Program-made: the position numbers and the translations under genes
The notes under the pieces: generated by a model
What the model saw: only the letters and a program-made list of their open reading frames with translations
What the model was told of the DNA's origin: nothing
Databases searched by the model: none
Assembly: GCA_026168455.1 (NCBI GenBank)
Contig: CM047428.1
Location: 87,004,594 to 87,068,593 of the forward strand
DNA: 64,000 bases
Source: Theocolax elegans
Taxonomy: Eukaryota; Arthropoda; Insecta; Hymenoptera; Cerocephalidae
Direction of reading: 5' to 3'
In this document: positions 52,388 to 64,000 of the stretch, piece after piece
Layout of the letters: each line of letters opens with the position of its first letter
Position numbering within the stretch: position 1 is the stretch's first letter

Positions 52388-53454
52388 AAGTTAATGAATT
52401 GGAAGCGTGTCATCTTTTTAATCACTGTTACTTAACAAAGATTAAAATAATATTTATCAAATTCGAAGAAATGTTTTCTTGCAAATGAGGTAGATGAATA
52501 ATTGTTTAAATAAAGTTTATATTATTTAAAATACCTGCTATAATATTTGTTCATTCGTCGAAAAGAAAAATATGTACTTTTTTAGCTGAATAAGTAATTA
52601 ATATACATATAATATTAAATGATCAAATATAACGAAATTAACAATTTCCTGTAAAATCTATCTGGATTCTACGATTCAGCTATTGACTTCAATATATATC
52701 GTTACACAGTATTTGTTTACTCGTTATAATTTAATATTTAGTTAAACGAATATTGAATAAATTAATTTATTAAAATAACTATAATTTCCTTTTTCCGTGC
52801 GTCTACTGATCATTTGAGTATATATGCGATAACTCGATGATAAAAAGATATGCAGTATGCGTAAAAGTAAATAATGTGAGTTATAAATAAAAATAAGAAT
52901 TATCAACATAATAAAGAAGAGTATTCGAATTAATTGTCACATTTGAATTGGATAAACATGTTGATTCGAAGACGCAAGAAGAAATGTAGACGTGTTCTAA
53001 GCGGTGTATACATTTTCTAAATTTAAAACGTCAATTAAGTGATTTCCTTAATAGTAAGGTAAACAGGTATGTTCTAAACATACGAGAGAAAAAATTGCGC
53101 GGTAAATTCAATTCGCTCGGTACATAGAAAACGCGATTTAATTTGAGGAAATTATATAAACAAGATTTTTTTAAAATTTTCAACATTAGTTGTTATCAAC
53201 GCTTGGGATCATTTTTTACTTTAATCATTTCACAAGTGATTGTCGGTTAATTTGAATTTTAAATTCTCGACGTCTTTAACTCTCTTCGAGTAGTTACTGC
53301 ATCGAGGAAATGTTGTATACAAGTACTTCAAACGAACGACCGCTAGGTGTCGCATAGGAAAATATTCGATTCTCTTGAGTGGGTGTGTGTTCGAAGTCTA
53401 ACCTTAAAGGAAAGAATATATTCGGAATATATTTCCTCGTGGGAATTATACGAG

Positions 53455-53560
53455 TGGGAACCATGTGAAAACCACGTGGAAATTTACCAGTGGAATTTTT
53501 TGGAGCACACGTGGCTTCCATGTGAATCTCGTATGACGAAACGAACACATGGTTACCATA
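53455..53560. repeat. Degenerate short repeats with clustered E-box words
   Basis: Words of the form ACCANGTGGAAA recur: ACCATGTGAAAA, ACCACGTGGAAA, ACCAGTGGAATT, CACGTGGCTTCC, CATGTGAATC, ACATGGTTACC. Canonical CACGTG lies at 53473-53478 and 53508-53513, with CATGTG/CACATG at 53462, 53519 and 53546. It may be a decayed minisatellite or a real site cluster. Confidence 0.45.
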
Positions 53561-56500
53561 CGAATTTTCTTTTCAACAATATCCTTTTAAATAACTATTA
53601 TAAGAATTATTTCATTTTAAAATAATGTTTAATTTTATTCTAAAGTCGTTAATAATTAATTAGTTAACATCTTTTAACTAAAAAAATTCCCTGGAAGAAT
53701 CTATTATTTTTTATTAAAAAAATTATATCAAAAGAATTAGTAATCTGCACAATAAAAATATTATATAAATATACATATGTGCAAAAAGTAAATTAAAATT
53801 TACTTATCTCTCGAGTGAATTTTCTGGTTTTTAATTAAGTAGTAGTATTGTCAATTTAACGAAAGTTATACTGAACTAAAGTTCTAAAGTTGGTTACTTT
53901 AATATTTACTCGAGAGTGGTATTATACACACCAAATATAAGGTATGATATAGAGACATACTATTAAAAATAAAAATAAATTAATATATTAATTAAAAATA
54001 ATATTAAATTAAAAATAATTACATTGTTTTTAAATGGTTTGATTATTTTTCGCAAAATTTGTGTGTTTTAATGTAACACTTTGTAAACTCTATAGCCGTT
54101 CTATACGAACAACAATGTAAATATAGGAATAGGTAAGATGTTTGTTCGCAATTATAGTCTTGCCAATTAATATTCTCGTATATTATTATGGTCTCTTTTC
54201 GTAATGCACCTGTTATTGTCAAATGGATTGAAAAAATACTAATAGATTGAGGATTGGAATATTTTATAAAATGTTTTAAAAAGCTGAATGTAAACTTGTA
54301 TATACTTCTAAAGCGCAAATTTTACAAAACTGTCTCCAAACAATTATAACCACAAAATTGCAAATTATATAGGTACTTAAATACCTATAGATTATAGCAA
54401 AATTATATTGGTCAACTAGAAAATTCTTTGATATCTACTAAAGGGTCGCTGAAGACATCAAAATCTACTCAAGTACCTTGTAATCAATTCAATTTAAAAT
54501 CAGTAATATTCACTTATCCGCTTTAGGTAGAACGGTTTAATAAATTCTATCTCACAAGTGTTCAGTAATTTATACTTGACTGTTTTTGCGTCTCGAAAAG
54601 CAAAATTGATAATCTCACAACAAAATCCGTATGCAAATTAACGTTCTCCTTGATACAAGCCATTGGGATTATACTATTGAGCCAAAGATTGCAATTCATA
54701 CCCACTTAGGTTTTAATCCGCGAATACCATTATCAGCTTATCAGTGTAACTTATTATTTAATAATTCAAAATATAAAAATTGGAAAATCGTAAAAAATAA
54801 AAACGAAGTCATTTGTTACGTTAAAGTTTTAAAAAGCATTTTTTTTCAAAAAAATTTAATGAATTCTCCAAGTTGTTAGATTTATTTGGATTGTATTCTA
54901 CCTCATAACGTTACGTAAAATCAGGAAAATAAATAATTTTCGAAAAAGGTTACAAATTACTTGGAATAATTAAATAATCGTTATTAATCACCTCCGAACG
55001 AAGAAAAAACAAAACGATATTTCACGTAAAACAGGCGATTTCCGTCGATTATTTCCATAAATCTGACGTTACGTAAAACGACGAAGAATCGCGGACAAAA
55101 CAAAAGCGCAACTACTGATATAGGTATATGTATGCATAGTTAAAGACAAAAATTGTAATTGAATAATTATCGCTCTACATTACCGCACAGCAAAGTCGTC
55201 GCAAATTTTCAGGGATCCGAGAAATCGAGACACTGAACGCGAGGTCTTGATATTCCTCGAGTATATTCGAAAGCGTAACTAAATATAGAATTGCGCAATA
55301 GGTGTAAAACTGCGTTCGAAATTTATGAAAATCGCGAATGGAAGTCTGGTCGCGATGCATTTCACTTGAAACTCTCAAGGTTCGGCATGGTACATTGGAT
55401 ATTTTAATCGTTGCCCAATTTTTATAAAAAAAAAAATAAAACTCTCCTATGTAACGGTCGTGCCTACGAAAGCGTGATTTTAAAAAATATAATTATATAT
55501 TTTCAAATCGTTTAAAATCCGCAACGATCGATGTAATAAGCTGTGATATCTTAGTTACAATTTTTCCGGTGAAATTCGACACGTGTGTATACAAGAGCGT
55601 CAATAAACGTTTCCTTCGAGAGCGCGATAATACATTTTTTGTAAATTATATCAACTCGTTGTAATATTACATTGCACCGTGTCAACTGTCAAGATATATA
55701 TAGAATTACTATTGCAAAAAGAATACGAGATACTTTTGCGGTAATTGATTCGCGGTCAAACCCATTTCGATCGATTAAGTCATAAATTAATATCCGAATA
55801 GGAACATTTCTTTCTTTATTTAATTATAATATTACGGGGAGATTCTCAGTTTCGCTATTTATTTTTCTCGTCGTACGACACATTAGCGTTGTAATTTATC
55901 AATTGCGCAATGTACATTTTGTTTATTTCGTAAAATAGGACGCGTAAAGAAATATATAGTTTTAGTATTGTTTACTGACAGTTAGTTGGTAATGAATGTT
56001 TTCCTTGTAGCGTGAATCATAGAACTAATTTCGCAAAAAAGAAATATCTGTAATCTTATAAAATTGTTCACCGTTTAGGTGTTTACGTGTATGTTAATAC
56101 GGAAATTAATCGAATGTTGTGTCATCCCGTGATATTTAATGTATACAACATTTTTCCAATTAAGGGGGTTATGACTGTACAATCAATTATTATTTAATCT
56201 CTTGTTTTTACTGTAAATTTTCTATAACTCTGTAAAATATACTGTTTTATAGTTAATTATGGTATTACGATCTAGAAAATCTTGATGAAATTGCGAATGA
56301 CGAGATGTTGTCCAACTTTTTGAAGGAGACTTTACCTCGATATAGATATACTAATAACGTTAACTTCAAACTTTGAACGCCTATAATACACTTACAATCG
56401 AATACCGTTTACCTATTCGAGTTTTATCTTATTTTTCATACCACGTTGAATAACATATTACTTTTTTTAAAATTTCAAAGAAAATTGTTAAAGATATTAA

Positions 56501-57262
56501 TAAAAATGTCAGTTTTATAAGGAAGCTCCCATAAGAGTCCCACGTACAGGTACTTGAACTTTATCAATTCTTTCCGGAAAATAAATACCGCTTACCAATC
56601 TGAAATTTAAATATGATATTAACTATACTAAAATATACCTATGAGAATTTTTTAACCTGAATTTCGTAGAAAATCGAATATTATCATAAATCCCTCAAAC
56701 AGCTCGTCAAAGCCTAAAATTGTTATTTTATACCTAAAGCATTGATTTTTATACTATAATATTTTTCTTTTTCTATACACTTTATAATGTAATTTGTATA
56801 GAATATTTGGGCTATCAGCTTATGTACACGAAAAAAGAAAATTAATAATAATTAGGCAAATGTTCGTACGTTTGTAAGTTAAAATTTTACCACGTTGAAG
56901 AGTAATATTTCTGAGACGGGTTGATTTATAATTTTGACAATAATGATACTGTAATTTTTATCCAGAATATTTAAGTAATTTATAGAACAAATTTTCTCTC
57001 AATGTATCTATCACTTAATTGACATAAGATTGCCAACCAACCGTTATTTATTGAATTCGTATTGTAAAACAATATATATTTTTTTCTTAAAGTTTCAAAC
57101 AATTTTTAGGGAATTTCAGATTTTTAATTGAATGAAAAAGTTAAAATAGAAATTATTTTTTCAAAACAAACTGTATTGCGTTTAACTTTAATGTACTTAA
57201 TATTTATTTATTTTTGAATCAATCGTAACATTCTTTTACCCTCACCGTAATTTTGAGCTTAA

Positions 57263-57458
57263 TTCACTGACAAGGAGAGGTCACGCCTTTGGATCACGGA
57301 TCTTATTCAAACTTTAGGACTTATTTTGTAATATAAAAATATGAAAAATGCCCATGGGATTCCGAAAGTCTGGCTTTTTTCATATTTCTATATTACAAAA
57401 CAAATCCTAGAGTTCGGATAAGATCCGTGGTTTAAAGCACTGCGACCTCTCTTTGTGA
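57263..57458. mobile_element. Fold-back element, family 1, short copy D
   Basis: A compact palindrome. The left arm contains GAGAGGTCACGCCTTTGGAT then CACGGATCTTATTCAAACTT and TTTTGTAATATAAAAATATG. The right arm is the reverse complement (catatttctatattacaaaa, then gttcggataagatccgtgg and gcgacctctc). It shares the ACGGATCTTATYCAAACTYT core with copies A-C. Confidence 0.75.
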
Positions 57459-57459
57459 T

Positions 57460-57530
57460 TGTAGGATATATCTCAGGACTCATTCGATCGAATAAACTAA
57501 AATTTAAGAGTAATAATGAAACATAATTTT
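57460..57530. mobile_element. Partial family-2 fold-back remnant
   Basis: GTAGGATATATCTCAGGACT and the following cattcgatcgaataaact resemble the left arm of the 2294-2703 element (CAGGATATCTCAGGAACCAC, then ttgatcgagtaggatg). It abuts family-1 copy D, and no second arm is seen. Confidence 0.4.
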
Positions 57531-57840
57531 AAACAAATTGTTGATTATTAATTTTTCAAGTTGATGCTGAATAAATATAATAAGAATTATACTTTCTAGA
57601 TGGATTTATAATGTTAAAAGTGCAAATTCCTATAATACAACCTAGCATAGTTATATATTTATTTAATATCTCCTTTTACATAATAAGAAATACAAAAATA
57701 TATTTTTATTTTATTAAAATTTAATACATAGGTATATAGACACGTAGGTATTCTAGTTAAAATGGTGATAATTGAAAAATCGCAGTATATAAAATGTTTG
57801 CGCTACCGTGAGGCATAATAATATTTGTTATACAATATAA

Positions 57841-57981
57841 TGCGTGAGTGGAGGTATATTTGGAAACACTGGACTCCGTATCCAGAAGGGTGAAACACCC
57901 TATATGGCCCAGAGTACCCTGCAGGCAGAGAAAGAGAAGATAAGGCGAGAGGTACAGATCGTGACAACGGCTATCTGGGCA
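57841..57981 (+). other. Coding-looking open segment, unidentified
   Basis: After a TAA at 57838-57840 the plus strand is open for 46 codons. It includes GNTGLRIQKGETPYMAQSTL and QAEKEKIRREVQIVTTAIWA before a TAA, with balanced codon use and more G+C than its surroundings. The opposite strand is also open (minus 58131-57757) and has a good acceptor, cctgcag|GGTACTC, at about 57923. It holds short perfect hairpins (CTGGA..TCCAG, GGGTG AAA CACCC). It could be an exon, a structured RNA or a decayed element; I do not recognise it. Confidence 0.25.
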
Positions 57982-58039
57982 TAACGAACACGAGAGCAGG
58001 TAGAAAGAAAAATGTGAAATTTGTGGAATAGCCGAGGAG

Positions 58040-58078
58040 AGGAGTGGCGAGGAGAGGAGAGGAGAGGAGAGGAGAGAA
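58040..58078. repeat. (GAGGA)n purine tract
   Basis: GAGGA/GGAGA units in tandem. The minus strand gives the SSPLLSSPLL low-complexity frame. Confidence 0.85.
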
Positions 58079-58291
58079 GGTAACGTCGCCATGGCATCTG
58101 TCACTCTTGGGGCCTGGCACCACGGCGTCATTTTCCAGTTCGAGAATTTTCTCTCGGTGCATGTTACCTCTATTATAAGAGGAACACGGAGCGACTCCTC
58201 CAGATCTCCTCCTCCCTCTCTATTTCGGACGGTACTTTAACCATCCCATACATATATAGGTATATATATATTTGCGTCTATGCATACTCAC

Positions 58292-58350
58292 CGTGCGGGG
58301 CGAGAGAGAGATAGAGAGAGAGAGAGAAAGAGAGGAAATATAAATGTATA
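58292..58350 (-). other. Possible noncoding leader exon with strong donor
   Basis: Reading the minus strand, a (TC)n-rich segment runs into CTCGCCCCGCACG|gtgagtat, with the donor at 58291. The GC-rich end and consensus donor suggest a 5' leader exon, plausibly an alternative first exon of the choline kinase gene downstream. There is no ATG-initiated frame of note. Confidence 0.25.
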
Positions 58351-58849
58351 AAGGTTAATTGACCGCACTTTTTCTCGGATAGATATAAATATATAGATAT
58401 ACGCGTATTGTTGCCGTTTGTTCGTTTTTCCGAGAAGAGGAACAAAGCAGACATACGAAAGCATGTAACGCTTTGAAATTATTACTAAAATGACGATAGG
58501 TATATTCGAAAGAAGATATCGTTTCCTTTTAAGCGGGAATTTTGAAAATATGTCATCGGCAGATATATTTAAAGCCGAGCAAGCGCCATTTTAAATTAAC
58601 CAGGGACACGTCTTCCTATCTATATATCTATATATCTATACACACACACACACACGCGCGCGCGCGATCGTACAGACGAGCCGTGGCTCGTGGCATATCT
58701 GCCGATGTTTATGCAAGAAAGATCGTTCGATATATATATACATATGTATACATAGACGCACGATATATTTTACGTAAGCCACAGTGTCGGTGTGGTGTGC
58801 GTGTGCGTGTTGAATCGTGTGGTCTAGAAAGAAAGTGATGAGTACGTAC

Positions 58850-58885
58850 CTTGTTGTTGACACCCATGATGCAAATATCTTAGTT
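58850..58885 (-). CDS. Candidate upstream choline kinase exon encoding MGVNNK
   Basis: On the minus strand an acceptor-like tacccccacag precedes AACTAAGATATTTGCATC. Then comes ATG (58867-58865) encoding MGVNNK and a strong donor, AAG|gtacgt, at 58849. The exon ends in phase 0, and exon A of choline kinase (49998) begins in phase 0, so MGVNNK-MCENHPEM would be one open frame giving a 378-residue protein. The intervening intron would be 8.85 kb. If no acceptor is used, the exon may simply extend to an upstream transcription start. Only splice-site fit and orientation support the link. Confidence 0.45.
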
Positions 58886-59317
58886 CTGTGGGGGTATACG
58901 AACAAAGGAAATCGGTTGGGTGTTCAAGTAGATAACAATCGTACGGGACGGTCTGCGAGTTCACACTATATGCGCGTAGAAATGTATATCACAAATTCAA
59001 CTATGTACAGATCAGTCGAAAATATGCAACGACCTACAGTACTTATATATCACTATGTGTCTATAAAAATTATGATAAAAAATCTTAGATGTATATATAT
59101 GTATATGTATATGTATATGTGTGTGTACGACACTAATCGCAATCGGTAGAGTGCGGAATAGGCGTGTAGCACAGTAGAAGTAGAAGAAGAAGATACGTAA
59201 GAGAGGCACACACTCGTAGCGATTGCCGCGTGTAAACTACGTTTTCACGAGTGTACGAGCCACGCTAAATGGTTCCGGCAAAGATATCCAGAGTTGGATA
59301 TAGGTGGGGGTGCACTC

Positions 59318-59386
59318 CTCTCCCTCTACCTCTACCGCTACCTCTTCCTCTCTCCCTCTCCCCTCCCCCTCCCCTCCCCCTCCGTC
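59318..59386. repeat. CT/CCCCT-rich pyrimidine tract
   Basis: Imperfect CCTCTA/CCTCTC/CCCCTC repeats near the proposed 5' end of the choline kinase gene. Confidence 0.8.
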
Positions 59387-59689
59387 GCCCTTTCCGCTCG
59401 GAGTCCAAGTCGGAGTTAAAAGTCTACGATAAAGAAAAAAAAAAGCGAACAATGTCGTATATCGCGTATCGAGTGTATATAGATACGGCGCAGGTAACGA
59501 TGTCAATGCGATTAGTGTTCGTGCAACGTCATGTACACACGCGTATACCCCCTCACCTTTCATTTTTTTGCTCTTCTCTCTCTCTCTCATTTCCCCTCCG
59601 TCTGATTATTGTTTCCTCGGTTTACACCTGAGGGAGGGGATGTAAGCGACGAAGAAGACCAAGAGAAGAAGACCGATAGGATACTTACA

Positions 59690-59760
59690 TACATTGGTCA
59701 GGTTGAGGTACACCTATATATAGTATATACTCTCTAGCTACTTACTGCACACCAATACCT
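59690..59760 (-). promoter_or_regulatory. Possible 5' leader/donor upstream of choline kinase
   Basis: A strong minus-strand donor (gtaagtat, first base at 59688) follows a TATA-like stretch at about 59715-59730. It could be a noncoding first exon splicing to the acceptor at 58886. The plus-strand sequence around 59300-59650 is CT-rich and more GC-rich than its surroundings, as promoter-proximal DNA often is. Low confidence. Confidence 0.2.
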
Positions 59761-62700
59761 ACGCGCAATAATCGACACTCGTACGTATCGTATTTGCTAA
59801 ATATTTATCCTTATTTCTCTCCTCTATACATCAAGATGGGATTTTCCTCTCGTTATTCGGATGATTCACGGGTGTGTACCTGATTTAACCTTTTATATGT
59901 ATATATGCCTCGCGTATTGCGCTATTTCTATTTTACGGACACGATCGTACAATATCAGACGTGTCAAATTATATTTAAAATACAAGTATTATTCTCGTAT
60001 TTATTCAACACATGTGTACTTAACGTTCTTAAACTTTAGCTGTACCTCTATTATATATATATGTGTACCTATATACGCAAGATTGTTAAATATGCACACT
60101 CGGATCTTAAATATTTTCAGTAAATTTATATATCGTTATTTTTAATGTACCATACATTTGAACACAAGCGTATACAAGTATATTTAAATATAACTATATT
60201 TAATTATTCGTCAACTAATTCTATATGTACTTTATATTCATAGAGAGCTCAGAATTTCTTAATTCATACGCTACTGAAAATTAGTTCTTCTTTTAAATTT
60301 TCAGTATAAGCATATACGAGAGTGTACAAATTCCGTTTCATAAAATTATTCTTTCGGGATTATTCGATTTACTATACCTATTATCAATTTATCAAATAAT
60401 TTTTCAATGTTTTTCTGCAGTAGTATCACGGAGCGAGAAAAAGAATGTTTCATTAAAAATATAATAATTATTTAATTATATATACCAATCCCAAACTGTC
60501 CAATTCAAATAACTACTACAAAATATGTAGTGCATACTTACGTCGTTCCGTCTGTACGTATAAAAAGTTAAGATTTTCCTCAATTTACTATAGGTATACA
60601 ATATTTACTCTTGTCAATATTTACACTGAGAAACATTTTTTAATAATACACCGGGGTCACACTTGATCGCGAAAAAAATATTTTAAAAATTATCAAAAAC
60701 ATTGATAGAATTAGTTTTACACTATAAATCTTTAAGAATACCAAATTTTATTTTGTAATAAAATAATATTTATTTACGTTTATTACTAATTTATATTCAT
60801 ATCTTATTTATAACTACGTTCAAATACATCATTTTTCTCTTCGGGAATCGCCGAATTGGCATGTGCAATGGACAGAGACACCGATATATATTAAAATTCA
60901 TCATTTTAATATCTCAAATGAAACTTGACGAAAGAAAAAAATAGTAATTTTCCAAGATTGAAATGTTAGAATTAGTATTTGTATTATGTATACACGTAAC
61001 AATTGAATATGAAGATCTCGGGCTTATGTAATTAAAGACGTAGATAACTAAGAAATTATTTACTGTTTATACTTGACTATATATACGTATATAAGGTGTA
61101 TGTAAGTACCTGTCGTATTATACAGTGATTATCAGTTTTATCGTAATAAATGTGGGAATGTTCAAATATTCTTGAAGCTTGATATTATCACCAACGTTAT
61201 ATTTCGATCTTTCGTCATGTCAAAATCAGATCAATATTGCTAATTTTTGGGTTATAGAGAGACTTTTTAAACCTAAATGGCTATCTTTAAATCTTTGCCG
61301 ACAAAATCGTTTTTAACTTTTTATTACAATTCACTTATCACCAACTGTAATATTTAAATTATTTTACATTTACACCTTACGATTGCGAATTTTATTAATG
61401 TAATAATATCGATGCAGTCCTCGATGTTATCGGAGGTACACAGGTAATTTATTGTTCTCGCGTTTACCAAGATGAACAAGCTCAATTTTATTGACACTTG
61501 TACGCGGGGATTAATTTTGCGTGAAACACTATTGATTTATTTACTTCATTTTCTTTTTGTATCTTTCGTTTTGGAAATTCGTCTAGAATCGAAGAGTACG
61601 TGTATACTCTCAAAACGATGTGACACAATTGCTATCGTGCACATGTCCGTACTCCCTTAGATTTAAAATTTCATCACACCGTTTAACAGAAAGAAGGGGC
61701 AAAATTGAGTAACCCACTCGCTTGGTTTTTTTATCCGGAACTATCTTATGAAGAGAAAAAATTGCGTTCTTCATGTTGACTAAGTGAACCGGATAAAAAT
61801 GTATAGAGATGATTTAAAATTTTTAAAGAAACATGTGTTCGAATAGAGCCAAAATTTACAATCCGGCATGGTAAAAATGTCAATATTTCTGATTTTACAC
61901 TTCTGCTGTCAAATTATCTTTATCTTTACTGACTGAATCATTCGTTAATTTTATTCGTTTTACCGTAATTTAAAATTTCAATTATTAAAGCTTTATTTAA
62001 TTTTTGTAAAACCAGGCGAACATTATCTTTGGTACTGCGCAATCGATGATTATTCAAAATTTCTATAACTAAACTTGCAGACTAAAATTTCACACGATAA
62101 TAGTATAATAGGTACATCGTAAAAAACGGCAATGCTTCGTTGTTTTGATGAAAATGTAATATAAAACACTAATCTCATTCGATAAATGATTCCGATGATG
62201 AACGTAACGAGTTTCACATTCCCTTGAGTAAACTTTATTTTAATTTTAAACATGTTCTGAAAAGTTTGCTAAATTTCAAAGTTATAACTTTAATTTCGTT
62301 AATTAAGTTTACTTTAATTTCGTTAAATAGAATGTTAGTTTCTATAAATTAAATCGTTCCATAATCATTTAATTACGGATGAGAGATACCCGATTTTTAT
62401 AAAGTGCAGTCGCCAAAATACTGTAGTGTCAAATTTCTTCCAAAAGAAAAACCCTGAAATCTCAATGTAAATGTATTTAAGTAATACGTTTACGTAGGAA
62501 TATTCCGAAAGTAAGAGTGGAAAAACTGTCTCGAAGCGATTGTGTATATATCAGTGTTTCAACATACAATAAATCCGTGTTTGTAAATGAATCGCGTGTA
62601 TTTATTATTTGCCCCTCCCCTCCCCTCCCTCAATCTCTCTTTATTTTCTTTATTTTAAATAAGAAAACGAGTACAATCGCTGTTGATTCATTCTTCGAAT

Positions 62701-62768
62701 GCAGCGAAAGTGATTACGAATTAAAACGTAAATAACGAATGTATGACGTTTGTAGATGTATACGTATA
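59760..62768. other. Probable intergenic stretch
   Basis: AT-rich and without coding-like frames. A small imperfect hairpin with TTTTATCCGG/CCGGATAAAA ends lies at about 61728-61790. Minus-strand poly(A) signals near 62600-62646 may belong to a gene ending at 62769. Confidence 0.4.
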
Positions 62769-62859
62769 TCACAGTGCTGTTCCGGGAGAAGAGATGAAGA
62801 TCGGTGTAAACGGTGTATCCTCACGGTACAATATGCGCGCGCGTTCATCGGAAACATTT
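62769..62859 (-). CDS. Candidate terminal coding exon of another minus-strand gene
   Basis: An acceptor with a long (TC)n pyrimidine tract (62893-62876, then cgttacag) precedes an open frame. It encodes NVSDERARILYREDTPFTPI then FISSPGTAL, ending at TGA (62771-62769). Minus-strand AATAAA signals follow about 125-170 nt downstream (plus TTTATT near 62640 and 62600), as expected of a last exon. Local G+C is higher than the flanks. A second frame (MFPMNARAYCTVRIHRLHRS...) is also open, so the frame is uncertain. Upstream exons would lie beyond the right edge. Not recognised. Confidence 0.3.
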
Positions 62860-62893
62860 CTGTAACGACACACCACGAGAGAGAGAGAGAGAG

Positions 62894-64000
62894 GGCGAGG
62901 AAAGCCAGAGGAAACCTTTTTCCCAACGAGCAGATTGTCCTGAGCCTTGCTAGAGTGCAGACGGGAAAGTCCTATTCGTTCTTTTGCATACAAGTTCATT
63001 CTAAATAATTTCTGCTGTCATTTACGAGTTTCTACATATTAAAATATACCTTTTAAAAATAAAAGAATCTTCTAATTTAGTTCGATTTTTGTTCGTTCAT
63101 ACCGCGACTCGTATGCCTGCAGATACATAGATAATTTTTAAAGTAAGAAAGAACAACAAAAATTTTATGAATGAATGTGTATAGAGGTGGTATAAATAAG
63201 AACCCTGGTTAGCGTACATTAATCACATGGAAACATGCTTAACTGACATTTGTGCAGTATATATATAAATAAATTGAATAAAAACAATGTCTTAAATAAT
63301 AATTTTAACAATAATTAACAAGGATAATGTTAAGAATACAAGTGCAACCAGTTCATTTAAATAAATAAATACTAATTGGAATAATAACCGATGATAATGG
63401 AAGTACGTTTTTCTTCTTAAAATTAGGTACACGTACTGGGTAGAAGAGTGGTGAAGATTTCGACGAGGGAGTGGGTCGATGATGCAAACAATTTGAGTGA
63501 TAAGATTGCTCGGATATCGTAAATTCTTGGTTCGAATTGAATAATACAATATTCATCCGATGTATCTTCCCGCGAGGTAATAGGTATACCAAAGTTTTCC
63601 TCCGAGGTATTCTATACGCGGTCTCGGTACGATATTACACCCTATAGCTCTTGAAACTTTACAAGTACAACCATAAACTTGGCGTATGTATGGTTTACGC
63701 ATCAGCTACAGATTACACCGAGCAACGATCGTTTCGTAACCTCTATTAATGGCCTCTATAACACGATGTAATGGTTCAATGAAATTTTCACGCGGGTCTC
63801 TCTTGTATATTTGGAATTTAGTAATCCTCCGATCTAACATTTATTTCGTTATACTTTTCCGAAAAATATGTATATTAATTGCGATGAGGGGATGTCAAAC
63901 TCGTTAACCACGACGATATTAAAGAATCGTTGAAAAAACACCCTTCTGCAAGTAGGTTTCTCTTAAACTTTAAAGTAAAGCTTCTAAACTTAATAATAGA
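62894..64000. other. Right end, nothing recognised
   Basis: AT-rich sequence. The two overlapping short minus frames at 63292-63592 have no recognisable motif. It may be intron of the gene whose terminal exon is proposed at 62769-62859. Confidence 0.4.

Larger units (their letters stand above)
50000..57262. other. Noncoding stretch, probable first intron of choline kinase
   Basis: Mostly AT-rich. A more GC-rich patch at 51.7-52.15 kb holds open frames on both strands made of CA-repeat translation and is not convincing as coding. The E-box-rich repeats are at 53.46 kb. I see nothing else. Confidence 0.5.

Noticed and set aside
57855..57900. tRNA-like anticodon arm (CTGGA, 7-nt loop, TCCAG)
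   Set aside because: No T-arm with a TTCRA loop, no proper acceptor stem, and a pyrimidine at position 37.
59237..59631. 117- and 120-codon frames on opposite strands
   Set aside because: They pass through the CCTCT/CCCCT tract and its translation (PLPLPLPL / GEGEGRG); more likely promoter-proximal DNA.

Overview
This window looks like nuclear DNA from an insect, most likely a hymenopteran. It is very AT-rich, full of (AT)n, (GA)n and (CA)n microsatellites, has CpG-bearing promoter-like islands, and carries few, small exons separated by long introns. The order-level call is inference from composition and from one gene; nothing in the window fixes the species.

The one gene I can identify firmly is a choline kinase on the minus strand. 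Five coding exons (49998-49886, 48435-47956, 47867-47621, 44676-44512, 44081-43968) join through GT/AG splice sites into an uninterrupted 372-codon frame. It carries the Brenner-type catalytic motif (HNDMQEGNIL) and the choline/ethanolamine kinase motif (DFEY...YNYRGFD..NHF.EW). A tiny in-frame upstream exon near 58.86 kb (MGVNNK, then a strong donor) may supply an alternative N-terminus. Several promoter or 5'-leader candidates lie at 58.2-59.8 kb.

The left half (about 1-36.5 kb) seems to be mainly the intronic territory of a second minus-strand gene. Its promoter/5' exon candidate is at 36.4-37.25 kb. A first coding exon at 19441-19232 encodes a short N-terminus plus a hydrophobic segment resembling TM1 of class B-type GPCRs; later exons would lie beyond the left edge or were not recognised. 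A candidate terminal exon of a third minus-strand gene is at 62.77-62.86 kb.

The rest is intronic or intergenic DNA with many fold-back (long inverted repeat) elements. At least nine occur, including one family with four copies (0.3-0.9, 1.6-2.0, 3.8-4.4 and 57.3 kb) and a 560-bp palindrome at 38.5-39.0 kb. A TA-flanked short-TIR element sits at 38.0-38.2 kb. A nearly perfect 945-bp tandem duplication occupies 23.1-25.0 kb. A 40-nt sequence at 39652-39691 has the conserved core of a hammerhead ribozyme, of the minimal kind known from Penelope-like retroelements. I see no tRNA, rRNA, CRISPR array or intact transposase gene.
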